A stretch of DNA of 64,000 nt, from the NCBI GenBank assembly GCA_025560025.1, contig CP048486.1, positions 1,361,001-1,425,000 of the forward strand, written 5' to 3'. The translations under genes and the position numbers were made by a program. Shown one piece after another: positions 48,218 to 57,464 of the stretch; within the stretch, counting starts at the first letter, position 1; each line of letters opens with the position of its first letter. The notes under the pieces are model-generated. The model had not been told where the DNA came from. It saw only the letters and a program-made list of their open reading frames with translations, and made no database searches. Origin of the DNA: Agrobacterium tumefaciens. GTDB taxonomy: Bacteria > Pseudomonadota > Alphaproteobacteria > Rhizobiales > Rhizobiaceae.

Positions 48218-48562
48218 TTATCGACGCGTAAGGAGGGCGAGCAGGAAGCCCACGCCCACGGCAATACCGAGGGACTGGAGCGGGTTTTTCTGGACCTGAT
48301 CCGTCAGATTGTCGTTCAGCGAAGAAATTTCGTTGCGAACGCTATCCGCCATCTCGCCGGATGCAGTCAGGGCATCGTCGGCAACGCGGGCGGCCTGTGC
48401 CTTCAGTTCATGCGAGGCGCCGACGCCAAGCGCCTTAACGCTCTTGGCAAGATTTGCCAGATCTTCGCGAAGCTGGGCAAGCTGTGCCGCCACTTCGGCT
48501 GCATCACCGTTTTCGAGGGATTGCTGGATCTTGTCATTGACGCTGCTACGCACGCTTGCCAT
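48218..48562 (-). CDS. DUF883/ElaB-YqjD-like membrane-anchored helical protein
   Basis: 114 residues from ATG 48562 (AGGAAGGAC upstream). A long amphipathic helical region (about residues 10-90, many Ala, Gln, Glu) ends in a single C-terminal span (GIAVGVGFLLALLTRR). This is the ElaB/YqjD layout; E. coli members tether ribosomes to the inner membrane in stationary phase. It is first in a two-gene unit with the Holin-X-like gene, under an exact EcfG promoter about 130 bp upstream. Confidence 0.85.
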   Translation of the reverse strand: MASVRSSVNDKIQQSLENGDAAEVAAQLAQLREDLANLAKSVKALGVGASHELKAQAARVADDALTASGEMADSVRNEISSLNDNLTDQVQKNPLQSLGIAVGVGFLLALLTRR

Positions 48563-48691
48563 AGGTGAAGTCCTTCCTGGAACATCGTTGATGGAAATTG
48601 CGACAGGCCAAACCGACCGCCGCAGCAGGTGAATTCCGTCGCTCAATAACCTGGGTTTGCGCAACCGAAACACCTGCCTGTCCGCCATTCA

Positions 48692-48716
48692 AACGCGCCG
48701 ATGCTTGCTTGGTTCC
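48692..48716 (-). promoter_or_regulatory. EcfG-type promoter for the DUF883/Holin-X pair
   Basis: Minus strand: GGAAC (48712-48716), 16 bp, CGTT (48692-48695), exact consensus. Confidence 0.8.
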
Positions 48717-48863
48717 GCGCCCGGTATGTTTTCTTCGCGGGCATTTAAGGGCCGGGGGCAATTTTCCGGGAATTCGGTGCCGGACATTTGTTTTCCTGTC
48801 ACAAGCATCATATAAGGCCCATCATCGAGACGTACCTTGACTTCAATCAATATGTGAAACGAC

Positions 48864-49961
48864 ATGCTTCAGACGCCTTATTACCTCATCGACAAGACAA
48901 AACTTCTTCGCAACATGGAGAAGATTGCCTATGTGCGGGAAAAATCCGGCGCCAAGGCGCTGCTGGCGCTGAAATGCTTCGCCACATGGTCGGTGTTCGA
49001 TTTCATGTCGCAATATATGGACGGCACCACCTCGTCCTCGCTTTATGAAGTCCGCCTTGGCCGCGAGAAATTTGGCGGTGAAACGCACGCCTATTCCGTC
49101 GCCTATGCCGATTACGAAATCGACGAGGTGATCTCGAATGCGGACAAGATCATCTTCAACTCCATCGGCCAGCTGGAGCGTTTCGCGGAGAAGGCGTCGG
49201 GTATCACCCGGGGTCTGCGCCTCAATCCGCAGGTCAGCTCCTCGAGCTTCGATCTTGCCGATCCCGCGCGTCCCTTCAGCCGTCTTGGCGAATGGGATGT
49301 CGCCAAGGTCGATAAGGTCATGGACCGTATTTCCGGTTTCATGATCCACAATAATTGCGAGAACGGCGATTTTTCGCTGTTCGACCGCATGCTGACGCAG
49401 ATTGAAGAAAAATTCGGATCGCTGCTATCGCGTGCTGAATGGGTGAGCCTCGGTGGCGGCATTCACTTCACGGGCGACAATTATCCGCTCGACCAGTTCT
49501 GCGACCGTCTGCGCGCCTTTTCGGAAAAATATGGTGTGCAGGTCTATCTGGAGCCGGGCGAAGCCTCGATCACCAAGAGCACGACGCTGGAAGTGACGGT
49601 TCTCGACACGCTGTTCAACGGCAAGAATCTCGCCATCGTCGACAGCTCCATCGAAGCGCACATGCTCGATCTGCTGATCTACCGCGAAACCGCCAAGGTT
49701 TCGCCGAACGAGGGCGAGCATCCCTACATGGTCTGCGGCAAGTCCTGCCTTGCGGGCGATATTTTCGGCGATTTCCGCTTCGACAAGGAGCTGAAGGTCG
49801 GTGACCGCATCTCCTTCCAGGATGCGGCCGGCTACACCATGGTCAAGAAGAACTGGTTCAACGGCGTGAAAATGCCGACCATCGCCATCAAGGAACTGGA
49901 CGGCACCGTTCGCGCCGTTCGTGAATTCGACTTTGCCGATTTCGAGCAAAGCCTGTCTTAA
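48864..49961 (+). CDS. nspC: Carboxynorspermidine/carboxyspermidine decarboxylase
   Basis: 365 residues, alanine-racemase-fold PLP decarboxylase. The PLP lysine lies in LLALKCFATWSVF (about residue 36), and the CGKSCLAGDIFGDF motif (about residue 290) has the active-site Cys of this decarboxylase family. It removes CO2 from carboxyspermidine to give spermidine. The gene runs with the dehydrogenase 60 bp downstream. This pathway replaces the SpeD/SpeE route and is the characterised spermidine source in Agrobacterium. No riboswitch was recognised in the ~300-bp upstream region. Confidence 0.92.
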   Translation: MLQTPYYLIDKTKLLRNMEKIAYVREKSGAKALLALKCFATWSVFDFMSQYMDGTTSSSLYEVRLGREKFGGETHAYSVAYADYEIDEVISNADKIIFNSIGQLERFAEKASGITRGLRLNPQVSSSSFDLADPARPFSRLGEWDVAKVDKVMDRISGFMIHNNCENGDFSLFDRMLTQIEEKFGSLLSRAEWVSLGGGIHFTGDNYPLDQFCDRLRAFSEKYGVQVYLEPGEASITKSTTLEVTVLDTLFNGKNLAIVDSSIEAHMLDLLIYRETAKVSPNEGEHPYMVCGKSCLAGDIFGDFRFDKELKVGDRISFQDAAGYTMVKKNWFNGVKMPTIAIKELDGTVRAVREFDFADFEQSLS

Positions 49962-50021
49962 ACCCTGTTTTTAACATGAAACGAAGCTCATCCCTGCGGG
50001 GAAAAGGAGGCATCACCTGAA

Positions 50022-51260
50022 ATGAAGAAGAACGTTCTGATCATCGGCGCCGGTGGCGTAGCACAGGTCGTGGCGCATAAATGCGCCCAGAACAGCGATG
50101 TATTGGGAGACATTCATATTGCGTCACGGACTTTGGGAAAGTGCCGCAAGATTGTCGAGTCCGTACGCGAAAAGAAGAGCCTCAAGACAGATGTGAAACT
50201 TGAGGCCCATGCGCTTGACGCTATGGATATCGAGGCGACGAAAGCCTTGATTAAACAGACCGGTGTTGAAATCGTCATCAACGTCGGTTCGTCTTTCGTC
50301 AACATGTCCGTTCTTCGGGCCTGCATGGACACAGGTGTTGCCTATATGGACACGGCGATCCACGAGGATCCCACCAAGATTTGCGAGGCGCCGCCGTGGT
50401 ACGGAAACTACGAGTGGAAGCGTGCGGAAGAATGCAAGGAAAAGGGCGTTACCGCCATTCTCGGCGTCGGTTTCGACCCGGGCGTGGTCAATGCCTATGC
50501 CCGTCTCGCCAAGGATGATTATTTCGACAAGGTCACTTCGGTCGATATCGTTGATATCAATGCCGGCAGCCATGGCCGCTGGTTCTCGACGAATTTTGAC
50601 CCGGAAATCAACTTCCGCGAATTCACCGGCGTCGTCTATTCCTGGCAGAAGGGCGAGTGGCAGACGAACCAGATGTTCGAAGTCGGTCAGGAATTCGACC
50701 TGCCTGTCGTCGGCAAGCAGAAGGCCTATATGACCGGCCATGACGAGGTCCATTCGCTCTCCAAGAACATGGACGGTGCCGATGTGCGCTTCTGGATGGG
50801 CTTCGGCGATCATTATATCAACGTCTTCACCGTGCTGAAGAACCTCGGTCTCCTGTCCGAAAAGCCGGTCAAGACGGCTGAAGGCCTTGAAGTCGTGCCG
50901 CTGAAGGTCGTCAAGGCCGTACTGCCCGATCCGTCTTCGCTGGCGCCCGACTATGTCGGCAAGACCTGCATCGGCGATATCGTCAAGGGCATCAAGGACG
51001 GCAAGGAACGCGAAGTCTTCATCTACAATGTGGCCGACCACAAGGAAGCCTATGAAGAAGTCGGCTCGCAGGGCATTTCCTACACAGCCGGCGTTCCCCC
51101 CGTCGCCGCCGCCATGCTCATCGCCACCGGCGAATGGGACGTGAAGCAGATGGCCAATGTGGAAGAACTGCCGCCGAAGCCGTTCCTGAACATTCTGAAC
51201 AAGATTGGTTTGCCGAACCGCATCAAGGATGAAAACGGCGATCGGGCGCTGGAATTCTGA
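50022..51260 (+). CDS. Carboxyspermidine dehydrogenase (saccharopine dehydrogenase family)
   Basis: 412 residues with AAAAGGAGG upstream. N-terminal Rossmann motif VLIIGAGGVAQVVAHKCAQ and, later, ILGVGFDPGVVNAYARLA (about residue 145), a hallmark of carboxy(nor)spermidine dehydrogenases rather than lysine-pathway saccharopine reductases. It condenses putrescine with aspartate beta-semialdehyde and reduces the imine with NADPH to carboxyspermidine, the substrate of nspC. lysC, encoding the aspartokinase that feeds aspartate semialdehyde, is 2.4 kb downstream. A strong terminator follows. Confidence 0.9.
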   Translation: MKKNVLIIGAGGVAQVVAHKCAQNSDVLGDIHIASRTLGKCRKIVESVREKKSLKTDVKLEAHALDAMDIEATKALIKQTGVEIVINVGSSFVNMSVLRACMDTGVAYMDTAIHEDPTKICEAPPWYGNYEWKRAEECKEKGVTAILGVGFDPGVVNAYARLAKDDYFDKVTSVDIVDINAGSHGRWFSTNFDPEINFREFTGVVYSWQKGEWQTNQMFEVGQEFDLPVVGKQKAYMTGHDEVHSLSKNMDGADVRFWMGFGDHYINVFTVLKNLGLLSEKPVKTAEGLEVVPLKVVKAVLPDPSSLAPDYVGKTCIGDIVKGIKDGKEREVFIYNVADHKEAYEEVGSQGISYTAGVPPVAAAMLIATGEWDVKQMANVEELPPKPFLNILNKIGLPNRIKDENGDRALEF

Positions 51261-51292
51261 TTGACGGCGTTCTGAGAAATCGAGACAAAATA

Positions 51293-51318
51293 AAAGCCCC
51301 GCGAAAGCGGGGCTTTTT
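51293..51318. terminator. Terminator after the polyamine operon
   Basis: Arms AAAGCCCCGC and GCGGGGCTTT around a GAAA tetraloop with a T-run on the right and an A-rich left flank. Confidence 0.93.
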
Positions 51319-51347
51319 GTTGTTTTGAAGTGTTCAACCCTCTGCAC

Positions 51348-51424
51348 CGTCATCCTCGGGCTTGACCCGAGGATCCATAACCCTTTGAAATCAATGGATC
51401 CTCGGGTCGAGCCCGAGGATGACG
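51348..51424. repeat. Large intergenic palindrome of rhizobial type
   Basis: Two 30-bp arms (51348-51377 and 51395-51424) are reverse complements with a single mismatch, beginning CGTCATCCTCGGG, separated by a 17-bp loop. It resembles the element at 251-369 in the CGTCA / TGACG ends and central TTGA/TCGA, so both belong to one repeat family. It lies between convergent genes. Confidence 0.8.
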
Positions 51425-51446
51425 TCGCGTGTGGAGAGGCTTTTCC

Positions 51447-53294
51447 TCAGCCCTTTGTCGGCTTCGGTCCGCGCTTTTCGAACGGCTTGTCCTTCTTGCC
51501 CTCGTATTTCGGCTTGTCGCCGAAGGGCTTTTTCTTTTTCCAGGGCTTGTCGTCGCCCTTGCGGTCGTCGCGAGGGGCGCCCGCATTGTCGGATTTGCTG
51601 AACTTCCGCTGCGCCTTGGCAGGCCTTGTGTCTTCGCGGACATTGCCGGTCATCTCCGGCTTGCCTTCCAGCGCCTTCAGACGAATGCCCTTCTCCAGCA
51701 TCATGTCCTTGCCGATGGCGGAGGTGAAACGATCAACGGCGTCTGCCGCCAGTTCCACAAAGGTTTCCGTCTGCTGCATGCGGATCGCACCGATATCCTG
51801 ACGGGTGATCTTGCCGAAACGGCAGAGCATCGGGATGAGCCAGCGTGGCTCAGCACTCTGCTTGCGGCCGACCGAAAGCGAAAACCATGCGCTGTCGGCG
51901 AAATCGGAGCGTTCGCGGCGCGGTGCGTTGTTTTCGACCGTCTCAAAGCTGTCGCGGCGCGGCTTGCGGGCGTTGTCCAGCGCGACTTCGAAGATGTCTT
52001 CCGGTGCCGAGCGTCCGGCGTGATAAAGACGCACGAAAGCGGCGGCGACTTTTTCCGCGCCATGCTGTTCGAGCAGCTTCGTCACGAAATCGCGTTCGTC
52101 CTCAGCCACGGCTTCGCTGAGTGTCGGATCGGCCAGAAGCCTCGCGCCGTCGCGCTCGACGATCTCTTCGACGGAGGGCGGGCGAACCCATGCGGGGCTG
52201 ACCTTGGCGCCTTCGAGAAGACGTTCGGCCTTGCGGCGCTGGCTCACGGGCACGATGATGGCGCTGACACCCTTCTGCCCGGCACGGCCGGTACGGCCCG
52301 AGCGGTGCAGAAGCGTTTCGGAATTGGTCGGCAGGTCGGCGTGGATGACGAGTTCCAGCCCCGGCAGGTCGATGCCGCGGGCGGCAACGTCGGTCGCCAC
52401 GCAAACACGGGCGCGGCCGTCACGCATGGCCTGCAGCGCGTGCGTGCGCTCGTTCTGCGTCAGTTCGCCGGAGAGGGCCACGACCGAGAAGCCGCGATTG
52501 TTCAACCGGGCCGTCAGATGGTTGACGGCGGCGCGGGTGGAGCAGAAGACGATGGCGTTGCGGGCTTCGTAAAAGCGCAGCGCGTTGATGATGGCGTTCT
52601 CGCGATCGGACGGCGACACCAGAAGCGCGCGATATTCGATATCCACATGCTGCTTCTGTTCGGAAGCGGTGGCGATGCGCACTGCGTTCTTCTGGTAGCT
52701 TTCGGCCAGCTTGGCAATGCTGCGCGGCACGGTGGCCGAGAACATCAGTGTGCGGCGATCGTCGGGCGATTCTTCCAGAATGAATTCCAGATCCTCACGG
52801 AAACCGAGATCGAGCATCTCGTCGGCCTCATCCAGCACCACGGCGCGGATGGACGACAGATCGAGTGCGCCACGCTTGATATGGTCGCACAGACGGCCGG
52901 GTGTGCCAACGACGATATGGGCGCCGCGCTCCAGCGCCCTGCGCTCATTGCGGATATCCATGCCGCCGACGCAGGATGCGATCGACACGCCGGCGAATTC
53001 ATAAAGCCATTCCAGCTCGCGCTTGACCTGCATGGCCAGTTCGCGGGTCGGGGCAATGGCAAGTGCCAGCGGTGCGGAAGCCTGACCGAAGCGGGTGTTT
53101 TCCGAAAGCAGCGTGGTCGCCAGCGCGATGCCGAAGGCGACCGTCTTGCCGGAGCCGGTCTGCGCGGAAACCAGCGCGTCCTTGTCGGCAAGTTCCGGTG
53201 ACAGCATCGCCTGCTGCACGGGGGTCAAGTCTTTGTAGCCGCGTTTTTCCAACGCCTGCGCGATCGCCGGGGCGATACCCTGGGTGTCTGTCAT
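51447..53294 (-). CDS. DEAD-box RNA helicase with DbpA-type RNA-binding domain and basic tail
   Basis: 615 residues. The Q-motif region TPVQQAML, Walker A AQTGSGKT, DEAD, SAT, and the helicase-C motifs FCSTRAAVNHL and HRSGRTGRAG are all present in the first ~370 residues. A DbpA RNA-binding-like domain follows (PRWLIPMLCRFGKITRQDIGAIRM, about residues 470-545). The last ~70 residues are Lys/Gly/Asp-rich and probably disordered. It is likely a CsdA/DeaD-type helicase for ribosome assembly or mRNA remodelling. Confidence 0.92.
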   Translation of the reverse strand: MTDTQGIAPAIAQALEKRGYKDLTPVQQAMLSPELADKDALVSAQTGSGKTVAFGIALATTLLSENTRFGQASAPLALAIAPTRELAMQVKRELEWLYEFAGVSIASCVGGMDIRNERRALERGAHIVVGTPGRLCDHIKRGALDLSSIRAVVLDEADEMLDLGFREDLEFILEESPDDRRTLMFSATVPRSIAKLAESYQKNAVRIATASEQKQHVDIEYRALLVSPSDRENAIINALRFYEARNAIVFCSTRAAVNHLTARLNNRGFSVVALSGELTQNERTHALQAMRDGRARVCVATDVAARGIDLPGLELVIHADLPTNSETLLHRSGRTGRAGQKGVSAIIVPVSQRRKAERLLEGAKVSPAWVRPPSVEEIVERDGARLLADPTLSEAVAEDERDFVTKLLEQHGAEKVAAAFVRLYHAGRSAPEDIFEVALDNARKPRRDSFETVENNAPRRERSDFADSAWFSLSVGRKQSAEPRWLIPMLCRFGKITRQDIGAIRMQQTETFVELAADAVDRFTSAIGKDMMLEKGIRLKALEGKPEMTGNVREDTRPAKAQRKFSKSDNAGAPRDDRKGDDKPWKKKKPFGDKPKYEGKKDKPFEKRGPKPTKG

Positions 53295-53684
53295 CTACCG
53301 TCTTTCGGATATGAAGCTGCCCGCATCCGCCCGAAACCAATAGGTCCTAAAGTCTCCGGGGCAGCCGATACAGGCCATTTCGGCCATCTGGCCGGTTGCA
53401 TTGCCGCGCTCATACTGCGAATGCGCCGGTTTGTACAGTGCAGTGCGGTACGCTCTTTCATCCTCTTATGGATGGCGACCCGTTCCATCCGGCCATCTTC
53501 TTTTGCCGGCTGCTCTAAAAAAGGCGTACCGCATGGTTCATAAACGGCATTGCGTGCCCCCCGCCTTTTCGCTAAGAGACCCGCAACTTGAGGCTCTTTG
53601 TCAGGAAGAGCCGACTGGGTTTGTTCTTGTCCGTCCGCTCTTCGAAGGAGCCGGCGGGAAAATGGGATGGTACTGGTCAAGGCT
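53295..53684. other. 390-bp divergent intergenic region between the helicase and lysC
   Basis: It must hold promoters for both genes. A 100-codon frame (53401-53703) overlaps the lysC start and has no ribosome site or recognisable content, so I do not call it. No EcfG element or riboswitch was recognised. A lysine riboswitch would not be expected in this group. Confidence 0.5.
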
Positions 53685-54962
53685 ATGGCTCGCATTGTCA
53701 TGAAATTCGGCGGCACGTCCGTCGCGAACCTCGAACGCATTCACAATGTCGCGCGGCATGTGAAACGCGAAGTGGATGCCGGCCATGAAGTGGCCGTGGT
53801 CGTTTCCGCCATGTCCGGCAAAACCAACGAATTGGTGGACTGGGTGCAGAATGCTGCGAAAGTGGCCGGCGCCAACGCCGCCTCCTTCTACGATGCGCGC
53901 GAATATGACGCGGTCGTCGCATCCGGCGAACAGGTGACATCAGGTCTTCTGGCGATCACGCTGCAATCCATGGGCATTAATGCGCGCTCCTGGCAGGGCT
54001 GGCAGATCCCGATCCGCACCGACAATGCGCATGGCGCCGCCCGCATTCTCGAGATCGATGGGTCGGATATCATTCATCGCATGGGCGAGGGCCAGGTGGC
54101 CGTCGTTGCCGGTTTCCAGGGCATTGGTCCGGACAATCGCATTGCGACGCTCGGCCGCGGCGGCTCGGACACGTCCGCCGTTGCGATTGCCGCCGCCGTC
54201 AAGGCGGATCGTTGCGACATCTATACGGATGTCGACGGTGTCTACACGACCGATCCCCGCATCGAGCCCAAGGCTCGCCGCATGAAGAAGATCGCTTTCG
54301 AGGAAATGCTCGAAATGGCGTCTCTCGGCGCGAAGGTTCTGCAGGTTCGCTCGGTCGAGCTTGCGATGGTACACAAGGTGCGCACCTTCGTTCGCTCCAG
54401 TTTCGAGGATCCCGATGCGCCGGGCATGGGCGACCTCATCAACCCGCCCGGTACTTTGATTTGTGACGAGGATGAAATCGTGGAACAGGAAGTCGTAACC
54501 GGCATCGCCTATGCCAAGGATGAAGCACAGATCTCGCTGCGCCGCGTGGCCGACCGTCCGGGCGTCTCCGCTGCGATCTTCGGGCCGCTCGCTGAAGCGC
54601 ATATCAACGTCGACATGATCGTGCAGAACATCTCCGAAGACGGTTCGCGCACCGACATGACCTTCACCGTTCCCTCGGGTGACGTTGTCAAGGCTCTGAA
54701 GGTTCTGGACGAGAACAAGGCCCAGATCGGCTTCGACGTCGCGCAGAACGAGACGGGTCTTGCCAAGGTTTCCGTCATCGGTATCGGCATGCGCAGCCAC
54801 GCCGGCGTTGCCGCCAGCGCTTTCAAGGCACTTGCCGAGAAGAACATCAACATCAAGGCGATCACCACCTCCGAGATCAAAATTTCGATCCTGATCGACG
54901 GCGCCTATGCCGAACTTGCGGTTCGCACTTTGCATTCCGCCTACGGTCTCGATAAGAGCTAA
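53685..54962 (+). CDS. lysC: Aspartate kinase
   Basis: 425 residues from the ATG encoding MARIVMKFGGTSVAN; upstream in-frame starts add unrelated residues. The KFGGTS motif at the N-terminus is the kinase nucleotide site. The catalytic domain extends to about residue 245, and two ACT domains (about 265-425, e.g. VSVIGIGMRSHAGVAA) give feedback control by lysine and threonine. It phosphorylates aspartate, the entry to lysine, methionine and threonine, and also feeds aspartate semialdehyde to carboxyspermidine synthesis. Confidence 0.95.
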   Translation: MARIVMKFGGTSVANLERIHNVARHVKREVDAGHEVAVVVSAMSGKTNELVDWVQNAAKVAGANAASFYDAREYDAVVASGEQVTSGLLAITLQSMGINARSWQGWQIPIRTDNAHGAARILEIDGSDIIHRMGEGQVAVVAGFQGIGPDNRIATLGRGGSDTSAVAIAAAVKADRCDIYTDVDGVYTTDPRIEPKARRMKKIAFEEMLEMASLGAKVLQVRSVELAMVHKVRTFVRSSFEDPDAPGMGDLINPPGTLICDEDEIVEQEVVTGIAYAKDEAQISLRRVADRPGVSAAIFGPLAEAHINVDMIVQNISEDGSRTDMTFTVPSGDVVKALKVLDENKAQIGFDVAQNETGLAKVSVIGIGMRSHAGVAASAFKALAEKNINIKAITTSEIKISILIDGAYAELAVRTLHSAYGLDKS

Positions 54963-55029
54963 GCCGAGACATCGGTTCCCGATGCTCCGATTCTTCGGGG
55001 TTGCGTTCTTCCGATGTGGCGTTTCATGA

Positions 55030-55055
55030 AAGCGTGTCCCTTGCGGGACGCGCTT
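55030..55055 (+). terminator. Probable hairpin terminator after lysC
   Basis: Arms AAGCGTGTCCC and GGGACGCGCTT (one G-T wobble) with a TTGC loop; the T-rich stretch follows only after about 15 bp, so efficiency is uncertain. Confidence 0.5.
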
Positions 55056-55136
55056 CTCTCGCTATAAATTTTTAAATGACGTTTTGATTCCCGAATATTA
55101 TGACATTCGGATCGGAAGCGTCGGGGAGCAAACGCG

Positions 55137-57404
55137 ATGAGAGACCTTTCCGCAGGTCCGCGCGTCCTGCTCAAGCGGCTGCGCGAAATGATGGCGGAGC
55201 ACCTTGAACCGCAGGACCGCCTGGACCAGATCGTTCGCCAGATAGCCAGCAACATGGTGGCGGAGGTTTGCTCGGTCTACGTGCTGCGCTCCGACAGCGT
55301 GCTGGAGCTTTACGCGACAGAAGGTCTCAACAAGGATGCCGTGCATCTTGCCCAGCTGAAAATGGGGCAGGGTCTTGTCGGCACCATCGCCGCTTCCGCC
55401 CAGCCGCTCAATCTTTCCGATGCGCAGGCGCATCCCGCATTCCGTTATCTTCCTGAAACCGGTGAGGAAATTTATCATTCCTTCCTCGGTGTGCCGATTT
55501 TGCGTTCCGGTCGCACTCTTGGCGTTCTTGTGGTCCAGAACAAGGCCAGCCGAACGTACCGGGAGGATGAAGTTGAAGCGCTCGAGACAACCGCGATGCT
55601 TATCGCTGAAATAGTGGCGAGCGGCGAGTTGAAAAAGATTACCCGCCCCGGTGTTGAGCTGGACCTGACGCGCGCCGTTTCCATCGATGGCGACGCCTAT
55701 GGCGAAGGCATCGGTCTTGGCCATGTCGTCTTGCACGATCCCCGCATCGTCGTCACCAATCTCTTGAACGAAGATGCGGATACGGAAATCCGTCGTCTTG
55801 CCGATGCCATCGGGTCACTTCGCCTGTCGATCGATGACATGTTGCAGCGCCGCGACGTGCCGACGGAAGGCGAGCACCGCGAGGTTCTGGAAACCTACCG
55901 CATGTTCGCCCACGACCAGGGCTGGGTGCGGCGCATGGAAGAGGCGATCCGCAACGGCCTGACGGCGGAAGCGGCGGTTGAGAAGGTGCAGAGCGACACC
56001 AAGGCGCGCATGATGCGCCTGACGGACCCTTATCTTCGCGAGCGCATGCATGATTTCGACGATCTCGCCAACCGGCTGCTGCGCCAGCTGATCGGTTTTG
56101 GCGGGCGTGGACCGGAGCAGGATTTCCCTCTTGACGCCATCGTTCTGGCCCGCGCCATGGGTGCTGCCGAACTGCTCGATTACCCGCGTGAAAAACTGCG
56201 CGGTCTGGTGCTCGAAGACGGTGCCGTGACAAGCCATGTCGTCATCGTCGCGCGTGCCATGGGCATTCCGATCATCGGGCAGGCCACGGGCATCGTCGCA
56301 CTTGCCGAAAACAACGATCCCATCATCATCGATGGCGACGATGGTCAGGTGCATCTGCGTCCCATGTCGGATCTGCAGCGCGCCTATGAGGAAAAGGTGC
56401 GCCTGCGCGCCCGGCGGCAGGAGCAGTTCCGCGCGCTGCGCAATGTCGAGCCGATCACCAAGGATGGCCAGAAGGTCAATCTCAAGATGAATGCGGGCCT
56501 TTTGGTGGACCTGCCGCAGCTGGACGAATCCGGCGCCGACGGCATTGGCCTGTTCCGCACCGAGCTGCAATTCATGATCGCCTCCAACATGCCGAAGGGC
56601 GAGGAGCAGGAGGCGTTCTACCGTTCCGTTCTGCGGCAGGCAAAGGGCAAGAGCGTCACCTTCCGCACGCTCGATATCGGCGGCGACAAGGTCGTTTCTT
56701 ATATGCGCGGTCAGGAAGAGGAAAACCCGGCACTGGGCTGGCGGGCGATCCGCCTGTCGCTCGACCGTCCAGGCCTGATGCGCACGCAGATGCGCGCGCT
56801 GCTGCGTGCCGCTTCGGGTGCTGAACTGCGCATGATGCTGCCGATGGTGACGGAGGTTTCCGAAATCCGCGCCGCGCGCGATCTTCTCCAGAAGGAAGTG
56901 CAGCATCTCTCGAAGTTCAGCCATGCGCTGCCGAAAAAACTGCAATTCGGCGCGATGCTGGAAGTGCCGTCTTTGATGTGGCAGCTCGATGAGCTGATGC
57001 AGGAGGTGGATTTCGTTTCCGTCGGTTCCAACGACCTGTTCCAGTTTTCCATGGCGGTCGATCGCGGCAATGCAAGGGTTTCGGATCGTTTCGACAATCT
57101 CGGCAAGCCGTTCCTGCGCATCCTGCGCGATATCGTGCGTGCGGGTGAAAGGCACCATACCTCCGTCACGCTTTGCGGTGAAATGGCAAGCAAACCGCTT
57201 TCGGCCATGGCCCTGATCGGCCTCGGTTTCCGCTCGGTTTCCATGTCGCCGACGGCGATCGGTCCGGTCAAGGCCATGCTGCTCGGGCTTGATGCCGCGC
57301 GCCTTGCCGATGAGCTGAATGCCGCGCTGGACGATCACAATTCGCTGGAAAGCGCGCGCGAGGTGTTGTTACGCTTTGCCGCGACGCATTCCATTCCCAT
57401 TTAG
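55137..57404 (+). CDS. ptsP: Phosphoenolpyruvate-protein phosphotransferase of the nitrogen PTS (EI-Ntr)
   Basis: 755 residues. An N-terminal GAF domain (about residues 20-155; DRLDQIVRQIASNMVAEVCSVY) is followed by the EI domains: phosphohistidine in GAVTSHVVIVARAMGIP (about residue 364) and the PEP-binding barrel (GADGIGLFRTELQFM, VGSNDLFQFSMAVDRGN, CGEMA). It starts the PtsP-NPr-PtsN relay that links nitrogen status (through glutamine at the GAF domain) to K+ homeostasis and metabolism. It lies between lysC and prfA. Confidence 0.95.
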   Translation: MRDLSAGPRVLLKRLREMMAEHLEPQDRLDQIVRQIASNMVAEVCSVYVLRSDSVLELYATEGLNKDAVHLAQLKMGQGLVGTIAASAQPLNLSDAQAHPAFRYLPETGEEIYHSFLGVPILRSGRTLGVLVVQNKASRTYREDEVEALETTAMLIAEIVASGELKKITRPGVELDLTRAVSIDGDAYGEGIGLGHVVLHDPRIVVTNLLNEDADTEIRRLADAIGSLRLSIDDMLQRRDVPTEGEHREVLETYRMFAHDQGWVRRMEEAIRNGLTAEAAVEKVQSDTKARMMRLTDPYLRERMHDFDDLANRLLRQLIGFGGRGPEQDFPLDAIVLARAMGAAELLDYPREKLRGLVLEDGAVTSHVVIVARAMGIPIIGQATGIVALAENNDPIIIDGDDGQVHLRPMSDLQRAYEEKVRLRARRQEQFRALRNVEPITKDGQKVNLKMNAGLLVDLPQLDESGADGIGLFRTELQFMIASNMPKGEEQEAFYRSVLRQAKGKSVTFRTLDIGGDKVVSYMRGQEEENPALGWRAIRLSLDRPGLMRTQMRALLRAASGAELRMMLPMVTEVSEIRAARDLLQKEVQHLSKFSHALPKKLQFGAMLEVPSLMWQLDELMQEVDFVSVGSNDLFQFSMAVDRGNARVSDRFDNLGKPFLRILRDIVRAGERHHTSVTLCGEMASKPLSAMALIGLGFRSVSMSPTAIGPVKAMLLGLDAARLADELNAALDDHNSLESAREVLLRFAATHSIPI

Positions 57405-57460
57405 AGCATTTCCAGGAAAAGTGGATCCCGGTTTTCCGTCCGGAAATGCGTTAAAGCAAA
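57405..57460. repeat. Short dispersed palindromic repeat (copy 1)
   Basis: The unit begins AGAGCATTTCC and continues ... GGTTTTCCGTCCGGAAATGC; the ends GCATTTCC and GGAAATGC are reverse complements. A second, diverged copy lies at 59783-59833. Confidence 0.7.
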
Positions 57461-57464
57461 AAGT

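Noticed and set aside
48563..48863. Polyamine or SAM riboswitch ahead of nspC
   Set aside because: No recognisable conserved riboswitch core or strong multi-stem structure was seen in this leader.
53401..53703. 100-codon frame upstream of lysC
   Set aside because: Overlaps the lysC start in another frame, rich in Cys/Arg/Leu without pattern, no ribosome site.
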